This document shows, in pieces, positions 16,106 to 23,715 of a DNA stretch of 47,367 nt (positions within the stretch are counted from its first letter, which is position 1; the number at the start of each line of letters is the position of its first letter). The notes beneath the pieces are model-generated. The model ran no database searches. It saw nothing but the letters and a program-made list of their open reading frames with translations, and was not told the origin of the DNA. The stretch covers positions 1 through 47,367 of the forward strand of contig JAFDVL010000043.1 in assembly GCA_018268995.1 (NCBI GenBank), in the 5' to 3' direction. This DNA is from Acidobacteriota bacterium. GTDB lineage: Bacteria; Acidobacteriota; Blastocatellia; RBC074. Position numbers and translations under genes: made by a program.

Positions 16106-18809
16106 GTGTCACCTCGAATTTGCTTTTTCGGTTTAGAACTGCTTTTTCCAGTTGTGCCATCAGTTTCTCCGGCTCATTTGTCAGTTTGTAAACTTTGATG
16201 GCGCTGATAATGCAATCATAGTTATTGGGTTCAAGCAATAACGCGGCTTCAATTTTCTGGAGCGCGAGTTTTTTATTATTCCGCCGGGCATACCATTCGG
16301 CCAGCAAAGACAGGCTCGCGGCGTCATTTGAAATGTCGGCAGCACGCATGAAAGTGAGCGCATTGTCATACGCTTTCTCTGCCTGCTTGCGCTGTTCAGG
16401 GTCACAGTTCATCGCATCGCCAAGGCTGCCCCAAAGTTCTGCGCTTTCCGCATCCAGCTTCAAGGCCTCGCGAAATTCTTCTGCGGCTTTCGCACAGTTC
16501 CCCATCATCAACGCCGCGACGCCAGCATTCTGATAAGTGGTTGTCAGCCGTTTTCGCTTGATGGATTCGCGATAAGCAGCCTCAGCCTCAGTGAATTTTT
16601 CCTGATACAAATATGCCGTCCCCAGATTACTGAAGCCATAGGGATTATTGCTTAATAACTCTGTGACCTTGCGCCATTGGCTTTCGGCTTTGTTGAATTC
16701 GCCCTGGTCAAAATAAAACCCGCCTAGTTCGTTATAGGCTTCCCAGGAATTAGGCCGCAGTGAAATGACACGTTGATAAAATTCTTCAGCCTTTGGGGCA
16801 TCGCGCCTGCGATCATATGCAATGGCCAAACCGATCAGCGCGGAAGCATCCTCCGGCTGGCGCGCCAGTGCCTGCTCAAAATTTTTGATCGCCTTATCTA
16901 TGTCTCCCAACGAAACAGACACATTCCCACACATCACTAAAACATTTGCATCTGTGCTGGCAGCTATCGCCGTGTCATCGCAACTTGAAACCGCGAGTTC
17001 ACGATCACTCAGCTTGTTGGTGAAGTTGTATTTTAAGTAATACGCCCAGCCCAATGCAGATTTGACCGAGGACAAATTGACCGTTGGTTTTTCTTTCAGG
17101 GTGTTGAGGATCGCGAGAGCTGCGTTCACGGATTGTTCGTTGCCGTAATTTTCCAGCAACGCGACGGCGCGGAAATATTGTGCATCATCGTCACTTGCCT
17201 GCAACTCAGCGGCATTGCCCTGTAAATGCAACGTATTTACGATGCTCAGCAACATCTGACTCAAATCAGCCGCAGTGCCATTCGCAATCGCCTTCCCCTG
17301 CCTGCTGGTCAATGAATACTGCACGCCGCTCTTGCCCTCTGCACAATTGGTTGCGGCAACTTTCAAGATCGTATTCGCTTCGGCAGTCAGCGCGGACTGC
17401 GTCAAATCAGCATCAATCATCAGGAAAGGTTGGCTGCGCTCTGCATTGAACTGTCGGACAAGTTGCACGCCACGAAAATCTTTCAGCTTTTCATTGACCA
17501 AACGAGCAATGGCGGCGCTTTGACCAGGCTCACAAGGGGCGGATTCCTGTTCAGCAATGACCGCCAGCACGGTGTCAGGTGGTGGCGTTAACCAGCGAGA
17601 CCCAACATACAAACCAATCAGCAAAACCAATCCCACCGCAGCCAGCGCCAATTGTGGAGCAAAGCGTTTGAGTCCTTGTACGGCCAGCGTAAGGCCAGCA
17701 GCAGCCTTGACATTTTCAAGCAGCGGCAACACTTCTGCCGCCGAGCGAATTCGCCGCGCCAGATTTTTTTCCAGGCATCCGTGAATTAACTTCACCAGTT
17801 TGGGCGGCGTATCCAGCGGCAAGGTTTTCCAATCCGGCTCTTTATTCAAAATCGCAGCATTCGTATCAGCATGACTATCTGCTCGAAATGGATTTCGACC
17901 AGCTAAGGCTTCATACAACATGCATCCGAACGCCCACCAATCCGTGCGTTGATCAAGTTCTCTGTCGCCACGCACTTGCTCAGGGCTCATAAATCCCGGC
18001 GTTCCCAGAATGGTCTGCGCTTGTGTGATGGTTTGCAATTGCGTATGGGCACCGTTGATTGAACCCATTGCTCCATTCGATAGCACCACCTCTTTCGGAG
18101 TCGGTTTGGCCAATCCGAAATCCAGAACTTTGACGATGCCTTCTGGTGTGATTTTAATGTTGGCGGGTTTCAGATCGCGGTGAATGATGCCCTGTGCGTG
18201 CGCAGCCTGTAAGGCAATGGCAATTTGCCGAAAGATCGGAGCGGCTTCGCTGACGGTCATTTTGCGACGGGCCAGATGCTCAGCCAGCGTTTCGCCCTGC
18301 ACCAGTTCCATGACCAAATAGCGCGGGCCTTCTACGGAAGTGCGATCATAGTCAAACAATGTGGCGACATTTACGTGCTGGATGCGCGCCAGCATTTCAG
18401 CTTCGCGTTTGAAGCGTTGCAACCGTTCAGGATCATTCGCAAAAAGATCCGGCAGGACTTTCAGCGCCACCGCACGTTTCAAATTCAAATCGCGCGCTAA
18501 ATACACGGTGCCCATCCCACCCGCGCCAAGTTCTGAAATGATTTCGTATGCCCCAAAGCACTGCCCTTTCATTTCCAGTGTCGGCGCGTTGAGTTCATCC
18601 TGAGCAAGTTGGCGAGCGGCGTCTTCAAGGGCAGGGGTTTCGAGAAAGCCTTCGGAGTGATCGTCCTGTCGCAACATGGCCAGGACTTCGTGCCGTACCT
18701 CTTCATCAGCATTGGCTACGTTTTTGACGAAAGCCTCACGCTGATGGACGGGAAGCTGCGAAGCCTGTTTCCAGAGCTGTTCAATTTGGTCCCATGTTTC
18801 CTGTGTCAT
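16044..18809 (-). CDS. Membrane Ser/Thr protein kinase with periplasmic TPR domain
   Basis: A 921-residue protein. A helical lead (1-80) precedes a complete Hanks-type kinase domain (about 87-365): glycine loop GAGGMG (95-100), ATP lysine K117 in VALKV, HRDLKPAN (210-217), DFG (230-232), and APE-region SPEQ. A single membrane helix (about 386-406) follows, then a domain of about 200 residues and at least six TPR units (about 620-900; PNSWEAYNELGGFYFDQGEF is typical). This is the PknB-type architecture common in Acidobacteriota, with the TPR part outside the cytoplasm as sensor or docking surface. It lies downstream of a kinase-associated ECF sigma factor and overlaps the next gene by 62 bases. 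Confidence 0.9.
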   Translation of the reverse strand: MTQETWDQIEQLWKQASQLPVHQREAFVKNVANADEEVRHEVLAMLRQDDHSEGFLETPALEDAARQLAQDELNAPTLEMKGQCFGAYEIISELGAGGMGTVYLARDLNLKRAVALKVLPDLFANDPERLQRFKREAEMLARIQHVNVATLFDYDRTSVEGPRYLVMELVQGETLAEHLARRKMTVSEAAPIFRQIAIALQAAHAQGIIHRDLKPANIKITPEGIVKVLDFGLAKPTPKEVVLSNGAMGSINGAHTQLQTITQAQTILGTPGFMSPEQVRGDRELDQRTDWWAFGCMLYEALAGRNPFRADSHADTNAAILNKEPDWKTLPLDTPPKLVKLIHGCLEKNLARRIRSAAEVLPLLENVKAAAGLTLAVQGLKRFAPQLALAAVGLVLLIGLYVGSRWLTPPPDTVLAVIAEQESAPCEPGQSAAIARLVNEKLKDFRGVQLVRQFNAERSQPFLMIDADLTQSALTAEANTILKVAATNCAEGKSGVQYSLTSRQGKAIANGTAADLSQMLLSIVNTLHLQGNAAELQASDDDAQYFRAVALLENYGNEQSVNAALAILNTLKEKPTVNLSSVKSALGWAYYLKYNFTNKLSDRELAVSSCDDTAIAASTDANVLVMCGNVSVSLGDIDKAIKNFEQALARQPEDASALIGLAIAYDRRRDAPKAEEFYQRVISLRPNSWEAYNELGGFYFDQGEFNKAESQWRKVTELLSNNPYGFSNLGTAYLYQEKFTEAEAAYRESIKRKRLTTTYQNAGVAALMMGNCAKAAEEFREALKLDAESAELWGSLGDAMNCDPEQRKQAEKAYDNALTFMRAADISNDAASLSLLAEWYARRNNKKLALQKIEAALLLEPNNYDCIISAIKVYKLTNEPEKLMAQLEKAVLNRKSKFEVTHDPLLKDLLQQEKYRQIIER

Positions 18810-18870
18810 GCATGAGATAAAGCGGATTTTGTGCCGATTTGCTGGAGATCAGTGGTGAATAATCATCAGG

Positions 18871-18992
18871 TTGCCCCTTCTTTTACAATCGGGCTAAGAC
18901 CATCATTCAAGAACTTAGTGATCGCGGAGCAACAAACAAGATGTTTGTTGTACATTGACTCCGAAGGTGTAGCGCAAACAGGATGTTTGCGC
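18871..18992. repeat. Cluster of two covarying hairpins plus a degenerate family A half
   Basis: CAACAAACA-AGA-TGTTTGTTG (18930-18950) and GCGCAAACA-GGA-TGTTTGCGC (18972-18992) are perfect 9-bp hairpins with different stems but the same three-base loop pattern. TTACAATCGGGCT (18884-18896) resembles a half of the family A repeat. The cluster lies between the sigma-factor gene and the kinase gene (18810-19029), which otherwise holds nothing recognisable. Confidence 0.7.
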
Positions 18993-19029
18993 CTCCAACT
19001 TAATTTGTCCAATGACCTATGACAAAGGA

Positions 19030-19605
19030 CTAATGACTCAGTTCTTTCAGCAACCAGGATTTGGCAAACTTCCAATCGTCCATCACAGTATCTTCGCTGA
19101 CTTTTAGGGCGGTGGCGGTTTCTTTCACAGTCAGTCCGCCGAAATAGCGCATTTCCACGACCTGCGCCTTGCGACGTGAAAATGTTTCCAATTTCTGGAG
19201 GACTTCATCCAGCGCGGCGATGTCTACGTTCGTTTGATTCGAGACCATCAACGCATCGTCCAATGCGACTCGCTGAAATTCACCGCCGCGTTTTTGTTGC
19301 TGGCGCGCGCGCGCGTGATCCACCAGAATGCGGCGCATCATGTTGGCGCACACTGCCAGAAAATGGGCACGATCATTAAACGTAACAGATTTGGAATCCA
19401 CCAGGCGCACATACACTTCATTGACCAGCGCATCTGTTTGCAGGCTGTGGTCAGGACGCTCCTGTCGCATGTAGTAATGTGCTTTGCGACGCAATTCTTC
19501 ATACACCAGCGGCACCAGTTGATCGAGCGCCGCCTGATCGCCGTGACTCCAGGCAACCAGCAATTGCGTAACGTCCTGCGGTGGGGAAGCAGCATCCATT
19601 GACAT
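19030..19605 (-). CDS. ECF-type RNA polymerase sigma factor, kinase-associated group
   Basis: A 191-residue sigma factor. Region 2 (about 10-95) includes LVPLVYEELRRKAHYYMRQE and DALVNEVYVRLVD; NDRAHFLAVCANMMRRILVDHARARQQQKRGG is the signature of the ECF group linked to Ser/Thr kinases. Region 4 (about 130-188) ends in a helix-turn-helix, RYFGGLTVKETATALKVS. No anti-sigma factor is adjacent; the downstream kinase likely controls it. The ATG at 19605 is chosen for its AAGGA ribosome site seven bases upstream; an in-frame start at 19641 is less likely. The stop codon lies within a degenerate repeat. It should direct transcription of an unknown regulon, perhaps including the kinase. Confidence 0.9.
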   Translation of the reverse strand: MSMDAASPPQDVTQLLVAWSHGDQAALDQLVPLVYEELRRKAHYYMRQERPDHSLQTDALVNEVYVRLVDSKSVTFNDRAHFLAVCANMMRRILVDHARARQQQKRGGEFQRVALDDALMVSNQTNVDIAALDEVLQKLETFSRRKAQVVEMRYFGGLTVKETATALKVSEDTVMDDWKFAKSWLLKELSH

Positions 19606-19681
19606 AAGAACATCCTTTTGCCGGCCACGTTGGCGAAGCATCGCCAGAAAAGACCAATCAACTCCTTTGTCGGGAACGCAA

Positions 19682-19690
19682 AGTATAGCA
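19682..19690 (-). promoter_or_regulatory. Candidate extended -10 promoter of the sigma-factor gene
   Basis: On the minus strand the bases read TGCTATACT, an extended -10 element (TGnTATAnT), about 77 bases before the sigma-factor start. No good -35 is present, as is usual for extended -10 promoters. Confidence 0.35.
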
Positions 19691-19800
19691 CCAGTTCACA
19701 AGCCACTCTCGCTGAAATATTTCTGGCAAGATTTTTTTCAGTCGCTTCCAGTTTTTGCCTTGCCTTCTCGCTTATAGGGTTGAGGACAAGAAAATGCCTC

Positions 19801-19847
19801 CCATCAAATGATGGAAATTTCTTCCCGGCAAAATCGTGTCGGGAAGA
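19801..19847. promoter_or_regulatory. Two tandem palindromes upstream of the sigma-factor gene
   Basis: CCATCA-AA-TGATGG (19801-19814) is a perfect compact palindrome of operator size. TCTTCCCG (19820-19827) and CGGGAAGA (19840-19847) form a perfect 8-bp stem six bases later. Both lie between the divergent sigma-factor gene and the small plus-strand frame. They could be operator sites; no regulator is identified. Confidence 0.35.
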
Positions 19848-19982
19848 GTTGAAACTTCACGCCAAAGGTACGCTGTTTCGTGAGGGACAGCGTTGGCATT
19901 GAGTAGCGCGGATATTGAGGTTTGTACGACCGGCACGCCTCACCAATCGCAAGGTCTGTGCTACTCATTTTTCGGAGCAATT

Positions 19983-20207
19983 ATGTCAGGCCAGGTAATC
20001 ACAATTCGCGGCACCAGCAATGATTGTTGGATCGTCAATCGCTATGTTGGCGATGCAGCGCGAAACCAGCACCAATCCTTCGAGGATGACTGGTTCGATC
20101 TGCTGGCCGAGCATTGCGTGATTGATTATCAGGAATTCTTTGACAGCGAAGTTTTGGGTTGTCCCACAATTCAGTTCTTTTCACATCGTTCGCCCATCGT
20201 TTGTTAA
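19983..20207 (+). CDS. Possible small protein, weakly supported
   Basis: A 74-residue frame starting at an ATG with GGAG eight bases upstream. The product is acidic and aromatic-rich in the middle (HQSFEDDWFDLLAEHCVIDY), with four cysteines. It has no signal peptide, membrane segment or recognised family. A different frame opens at 20159 just before this one closes, so a frameshifted older gene is possible. It lies in a 930-base gap, so there is room for a gene but little proof. Confidence 0.3.
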   Translation: MSGQVITIRGTSNDCWIVNRYVGDAARNQHQSFEDDWFDLLAEHCVIDYQEFFDSEVLGCPTIQFFSHRSPIVC

Positions 20208-20537
20208 CGAAAGTGGCGACAGAATTCGAGCGCGCTTTACTGGGGAGCAAGGCGGGCATCGAACGACACGCCGGGTCAGTCGAATCTTGCATTGCAAATC
20301 GGCTGACCGGCGCTGCCGTAATCACACGTTATTTTTCAATTCTCACCGCGAAGCAGCGAATCGTTGGCATTTGTTTGAGTGGGTTTCCTCAGCCAGAAAA
20401 CACGCCTCTACATCTAGCCAAATTAGCCTATACACTTAGCCGCTTAAATAAAGCCAATGATTCGCCGTTATTGATTCCCGCCCCTCTCTCATCGTATTCT
20501 CCGCCAGCAATATCAATCCCAAGAGGAGAATTCATTC

Positions 20538-22226
20538 ATGCCCCTAAATTGTCGCCCTTGCTCTACTTTTTTTTCGGCTGTCATTGCATCCGTCCAACGC
20601 TGTGCGTGCCTAGCGCTTTTTACTTTCTGCATCGGAGTTTCCGTTCTTGCGCAAGTGCAAACGACCAGCACGTACCTTCAAAAAACGCGCACGACGCATA
20701 CCGCAGAAGAGTTTGCCAAGCTGACGAAAGGGAAAGTCAAAATTCAAAGACAGCCCACTTCAGCTAAATTCTTTTCACTTGGAAATAAAACGTTGTCGGT
20801 TGCCCGTGCGATCTATGTTGATGCAGGTACGAGGAAATGGCTGGCCACAGACAATGGGGTATACAGCAGCAATCCTGCTCAACTTGAGCCGGAATATTTT
20901 GCGGGCAAACGGTGGCTGCCGGACGACAAGGTCACGGGCATTGGGATCGAAGGCAATGTCGTTTGGCTTGAAACGTCCAAAGGCTTCAGTCGGATTGAGT
21001 ACAAATCCATGACACTCGCCGACAAATCCCGCGACTTCGTCAAGCGAGTGCAGACGCGGCACAATCGTTGGGGTCAAACGGCAGATTCGCATTTGCGTGT
21101 GCCGGGCGATCTTTCGACGAACCAAATGGTTTCCAGTGACAACGACGGTTTGTGGACGGCGATGTATGTTGCGGCAGAATGCTTCCGTTACAAAGTCACG
21201 GGTGAAGCCGAGGCGCGCGAAAATGCTCGCCAGGGGATGCAAGCCTTAATGCGGATGGAAGAGATCACAGGCATCCCCGGCTTCCCGGCGCGTTCGTTCA
21301 TCAAGGTTGGCGTAGACATCCAGCCCGGCGACGGCGAATGGCACGACACAGCAGACAAAGTCTGGCGCTGGAAAGGCGACACCAGTTCAGATGAAATCGT
21401 TGGGCATTATTTTATCTACCCGATTTACCATGACCTTGTGGCTGACGAAGCCGAAAAGCCCAAACTGCGCGGCGTCATTGATCGGATGACGAATCACATT
21501 TTGGACAACAACTATCAGTTGATTGATCTGGACGGCAAACGCACACGCTGGGGCTTTTGGGGGCCGGATACGATTTGGGAAGACCCCGACGAAACAGGCT
21601 TGCGTGCGTTGCATATCCTTGCTCATTTGCGCGTCGCGATTTACCTCACCAGCAACGACCAATACCGCGCGAAGTTTCAGGCCGCGTATGATGACTTAAT
21701 CAAAAACCATAAATATCATCTGCTGACACGCAACCAGAAAATTATGATTCCTGGCCATATTAACCATTCAGATGATGAGCTGGCGTTTTTGTCTTACTAT
21801 CCGCTGCTAAGTTACGAAACTGACCCGAAACTCCGTGAGGTTTATCAACAAAGCCTCGAACGCGCGTGGCAAATCGAACGTCCCGAACGCAATCCGCTTT
21901 GGAATTTTATTTATGCGGTTGGATGTGGCGCAAAAGATTTTGACCAGGATGCCTCTGTTCGTACGTTGCGGGAAATTCCAATGGAGTTAATTGAATGGGC
22001 GGTCAAGAATTCCCATCGCCAGGATGTGCCGATTGATCCGCTGAGTGATCGCTTCAAACGCAAACAGGCATTGGTAGTCTTGCCTTACGATGAACTGCCC
22101 ATGACCAAATGGAATGGCAATCCTTATAATCTGGATGGCGGAAACGGCGGGCGCAGTGAAGACGATGGGGCGTACTTTTTATTGCCCTACTGGATGGGAC
22201 GCTATCACAAGTTGATTGGCGAATGA
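20538..22226 (+). CDS. Large exported protein, possibly an alpha-helical-barrel glycan enzyme
   Basis: A 562-residue protein with a long signal peptide (about 1-38, ...FTFCIGVSVLAQVQ). Residues about 80-150 contain WLATDNGVYSSN and VVWLETSKGFSRIEY, which resemble beta-propeller blades of sensor kinases. The rest is rich in helices and aromatic residues (NDGLWTAMYVAAECFRY, RWGFWGPDTIWEDP, HINHSDDELAFLSYYPLL), as in (alpha/alpha)-barrel glycoside hydrolases and lyases. I cannot name the family or catalytic residues. Secretion and the aromatic clefts suggest carbohydrate handling, which is inference. A GAGGAGA ribosome site precedes the ATG. The end of the gene lies 38 bases before an attC-like site. 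Confidence 0.75.
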   Translation: MPLNCRPCSTFFSAVIASVQRCACLALFTFCIGVSVLAQVQTTSTYLQKTRTTHTAEEFAKLTKGKVKIQRQPTSAKFFSLGNKTLSVARAIYVDAGTRKWLATDNGVYSSNPAQLEPEYFAGKRWLPDDKVTGIGIEGNVVWLETSKGFSRIEYKSMTLADKSRDFVKRVQTRHNRWGQTADSHLRVPGDLSTNQMVSSDNDGLWTAMYVAAECFRYKVTGEAEARENARQGMQALMRMEEITGIPGFPARSFIKVGVDIQPGDGEWHDTADKVWRWKGDTSSDEIVGHYFIYPIYHDLVADEAEKPKLRGVIDRMTNHILDNNYQLIDLDGKRTRWGFWGPDTIWEDPDETGLRALHILAHLRVAIYLTSNDQYRAKFQAAYDDLIKNHKYHLLTRNQKIMIPGHINHSDDELAFLSYYPLLSYETDPKLREVYQQSLERAWQIERPERNPLWNFIYAVGCGAKDFDQDASVRTLREIPMELIEWAVKNSHRQDVPIDPLSDRFKRKQALVVLPYDELPMTKWNGNPYNLDGGNGGRSEDDGAYFLLPYWMGRYHKLIGE

Positions 22227-22263
22227 TGGATCGCCAAGTGCATTTCGACAGGATGAACGAGAT

Positions 22264-22310
22264 TGATAACAATTCGTTTACCAGGCGCACGCTCAATGCT
22301 GGTTGAAAAC
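22264..22310 (-). repeat. Degenerate attC-like site (integron cassette recombination site)
   Basis: Read on the minus strand it ends GGTAAACGAATTGTTATC, closely matching the attC 3' end consensus (GAACGAATTGTTAGRC). ACCAG (22280-22284) and CTGGT (22299-22303) form the inner stem, and a TTTCAAC box (minus strand, 22308-22302) can serve as R''. A perfect GTCTAAC box also lies farther out at 22434-22440 on the minus strand, which would give an unusually long site of about 175 bases. It is downstream of the minus-strand gene 22462-23109, where a cassette attC belongs. Confidence 0.5.
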
Positions 22311-22461
22311 CACAACACCCGTAGCGCGCGATCCTGCGCAACAAAATCCAAATCGTTTATTTTCCTCACCCCTTTTCTTGTTGCTTCACTTCAAACGCCA
22401 ACGCGTTGGCTGGGGGCACTCTTGCACAAGAAAGGTTAGACGTTTTGCCGGGAAGCAAAAG

Positions 22462-23109
22462 TCATTTTTCAGTTTTTTCCTTTACCCTATAATATCGAAA
22501 GTAAACGAGATGTTCCGGTGCGTCATACTGAAGTAGTTCATCATAATATTTTACTATCTCTTCAGGTTCTCCCGATTTAGGTTTCGGCACGTCTATTTTC
22601 TCCCACTCATAGGAATATGAGACCTTAATTGAGTAATCGTCATTTAAGTCCTGACTGGGCACTTTGAATCTGAGAGCGTCGCCTGGAGCAAGCCATATTT
22701 CCCAATGAATCTGGCTGTTGATAAAAATCGGTGGTCGTGGTGTAGCGTCTCTTGATTGCACCTCTACGTGGTAAAGAACCTCTACTTCTGTTTCATTTAC
22801 CAGAACCTGTCTTGCCCCCGTACAAAGGGTTTTGGTAATGAGTGAGTTTTGAGGCGGAGTCACACCTGGAACTGCATTGACTTTGATTGCCCATTTTGAA
22901 TTATTTTGTAAGCGAAGGGAGTGGGATGTCTGTATTCCTTCTTGACTTGGTTTAGCTATTTGCTCTGTTTTTTCGTAAGCGAGATAAACATTCGGTTTAT
23001 TGGGAAAAATCGAAATGCTGGATGGTTCGGGGCAAACGAACCTGCCCTGACCAAAGACCATTGTTGAGGGCGTAAGACAAAATAGTAAAAGAAGTTTTCT
23101 GAGGAACAT
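22462..23109 (-). CDS. Exported protein of unknown function, probable gene cassette
   Basis: A 215-residue protein with a signal peptide (1-21, MFLRKLLLLFCLTPSTMVFG). The mature part seems to be an all-beta domain (SLRLQNNSKWAIKVNAVPG, VEVLYHVEVQSRD, YSIKVSYSYEWEKID) with two cysteines. No family is recognised. The ATG at 23109 has an AAAGGT ribosome site five bases upstream; an in-frame start at 23160 would run back into the attC-like site. The gene is visibly more A/T-rich than its neighbours, has one attC-like site just upstream and another downstream, and has no obvious promoter: the look of an integron gene cassette acquired by transfer. Confidence 0.7.
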   Translation of the reverse strand: MFLRKLLLLFCLTPSTMVFGQGRFVCPEPSSISIFPNKPNVYLAYEKTEQIAKPSQEGIQTSHSLRLQNNSKWAIKVNAVPGVTPPQNSLITKTLCTGARQVLVNETEVEVLYHVEVQSRDATPRPPIFINSQIHWEIWLAPGDALRFKVPSQDLNDDYSIKVSYSYEWEKIDVPKPKSGEPEEIVKYYDELLQYDAPEHLVYFRYYRVKEKTEK

Positions 23110-23133
23110 ATTTACCTTTAGATTAAGACTTAT

Positions 23134-23190
23134 GTCTAACAATTTGTTCACCGGACGCAACCGCTCCGGTGCAAAGTTTGTTCGGTTAAT
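23134..23190 (-). repeat. attC-like integron recombination site, 57 bases
   Basis: Read on the minus strand: R''-like ATTAACC, a spacer, then CACCGGA, a nine-base loop, TCCGGTG, and GAACAAATTGTTAGAC ending in a perfect R' box GTTAGAC. The inner arms (23149-23155 and 23165-23171) pair perfectly. Length, order of boxes and the AATTGTTAGAC end all agree with known attC sites, whose shortest forms are near 57 bases. It lies between two minus-strand genes, four bases past the stop of the upstream one, exactly as in a cassette array. Confidence 0.7.
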
Positions 23191-23193
23191 AGG

Positions 23194-23619
23194 TCAAAGA
23201 AAATAGCCCAATACAATTAATAGCGCGACGATCCCCCAAGCAATTGTCCTATGTTTGCGTGAAACATCTTGATGGTAGATTTTATAAATTAAGAGTCCAC
23301 TCATTAGCCCTAATAGAATGCTCGTGATAAACCAAGAAAAATAGTTTCCCAAGATTCTTTCAACCGTAATGACTGCAAACCCAATGAGAATCTCTCGCCA
23401 CCATTTTTTCCGCCAGGGATGGGGATCATTATTGTCACTATCAAAGCTTTCAGCGATGGGTTTCAATGTTAAGCAGGCTCGATTACCAGCCTCTATCTTT
23501 TGCAAAGACAAGTTGCGCCGTTGTGCCTCTTGTTCGGCCTGTTGTAACCATTGCTTTGTGTAATTTTGTCGGTCAAAGTAAATCATCCACAGCAACCGAC
23601 CATCAGTAATCTCTCGCAT
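23194..23619 (-). CDS. Small membrane protein of unknown function, probable gene cassette
   Basis: A 141-residue protein. The first 70 residues are soluble and basic (RQNYTKQWLQQAEQEAQRRN), followed by two or three membrane segments (about 75-90, 93-112 and 123-140). The family is not recognised. Its stop codon lies four bases from the attC-like site at 23134-23190, the tight spacing typical of gene cassettes, and its base composition is A/T-rich like the next gene. No clear ribosome site precedes ATG 23619. No attC-like site was found upstream of it, so the start of the array is uncertain. Confidence 0.65.
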   Translation of the reverse strand: MREITDGRLLWMIYFDRQNYTKQWLQQAEQEAQRRNLSLQKIEAGNRACLTLKPIAESFDSDNNDPHPWRKKWWREILIGFAVITVERILGNYFSWFITSILLGLMSGLLIYKIYHQDVSRKHRTIAWGIVALLIVLGYFL

Positions 23620-23715
23620 TCATCTACAAACAATCTTCTTGGTAGCGTGATAAACCGAACATAAGTTATAAGTCGCGCCAGGATTGTAAGCCATACCTCC
23701 TGCTTGTTTATCCTG

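Larger units (their letters stand above)
19606..20537. other. Long region between sigma factor and exported protein, mostly without a clear gene
   Basis: About 930 bases. It contains a candidate minus-strand promoter (19682-19690), two tandem palindromes (19801-19847) and one weak small reading frame (19983-20207). Another frame runs from 20159 through 20767 but overlaps the signal peptide region of the next gene and is not convincing. The rest shows nothing I can name; a decayed gene is possible. Confidence 0.5.

Noticed and set aside
20159..20767. 202-residue plus-strand frame before the exported protein at 20538
   Set aside because: Its second half overlaps the signal peptide and N-terminus of the better-supported gene, and its product has low-complexity, shadow-like composition. 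The first half might be a decayed gene but cannot be shown.
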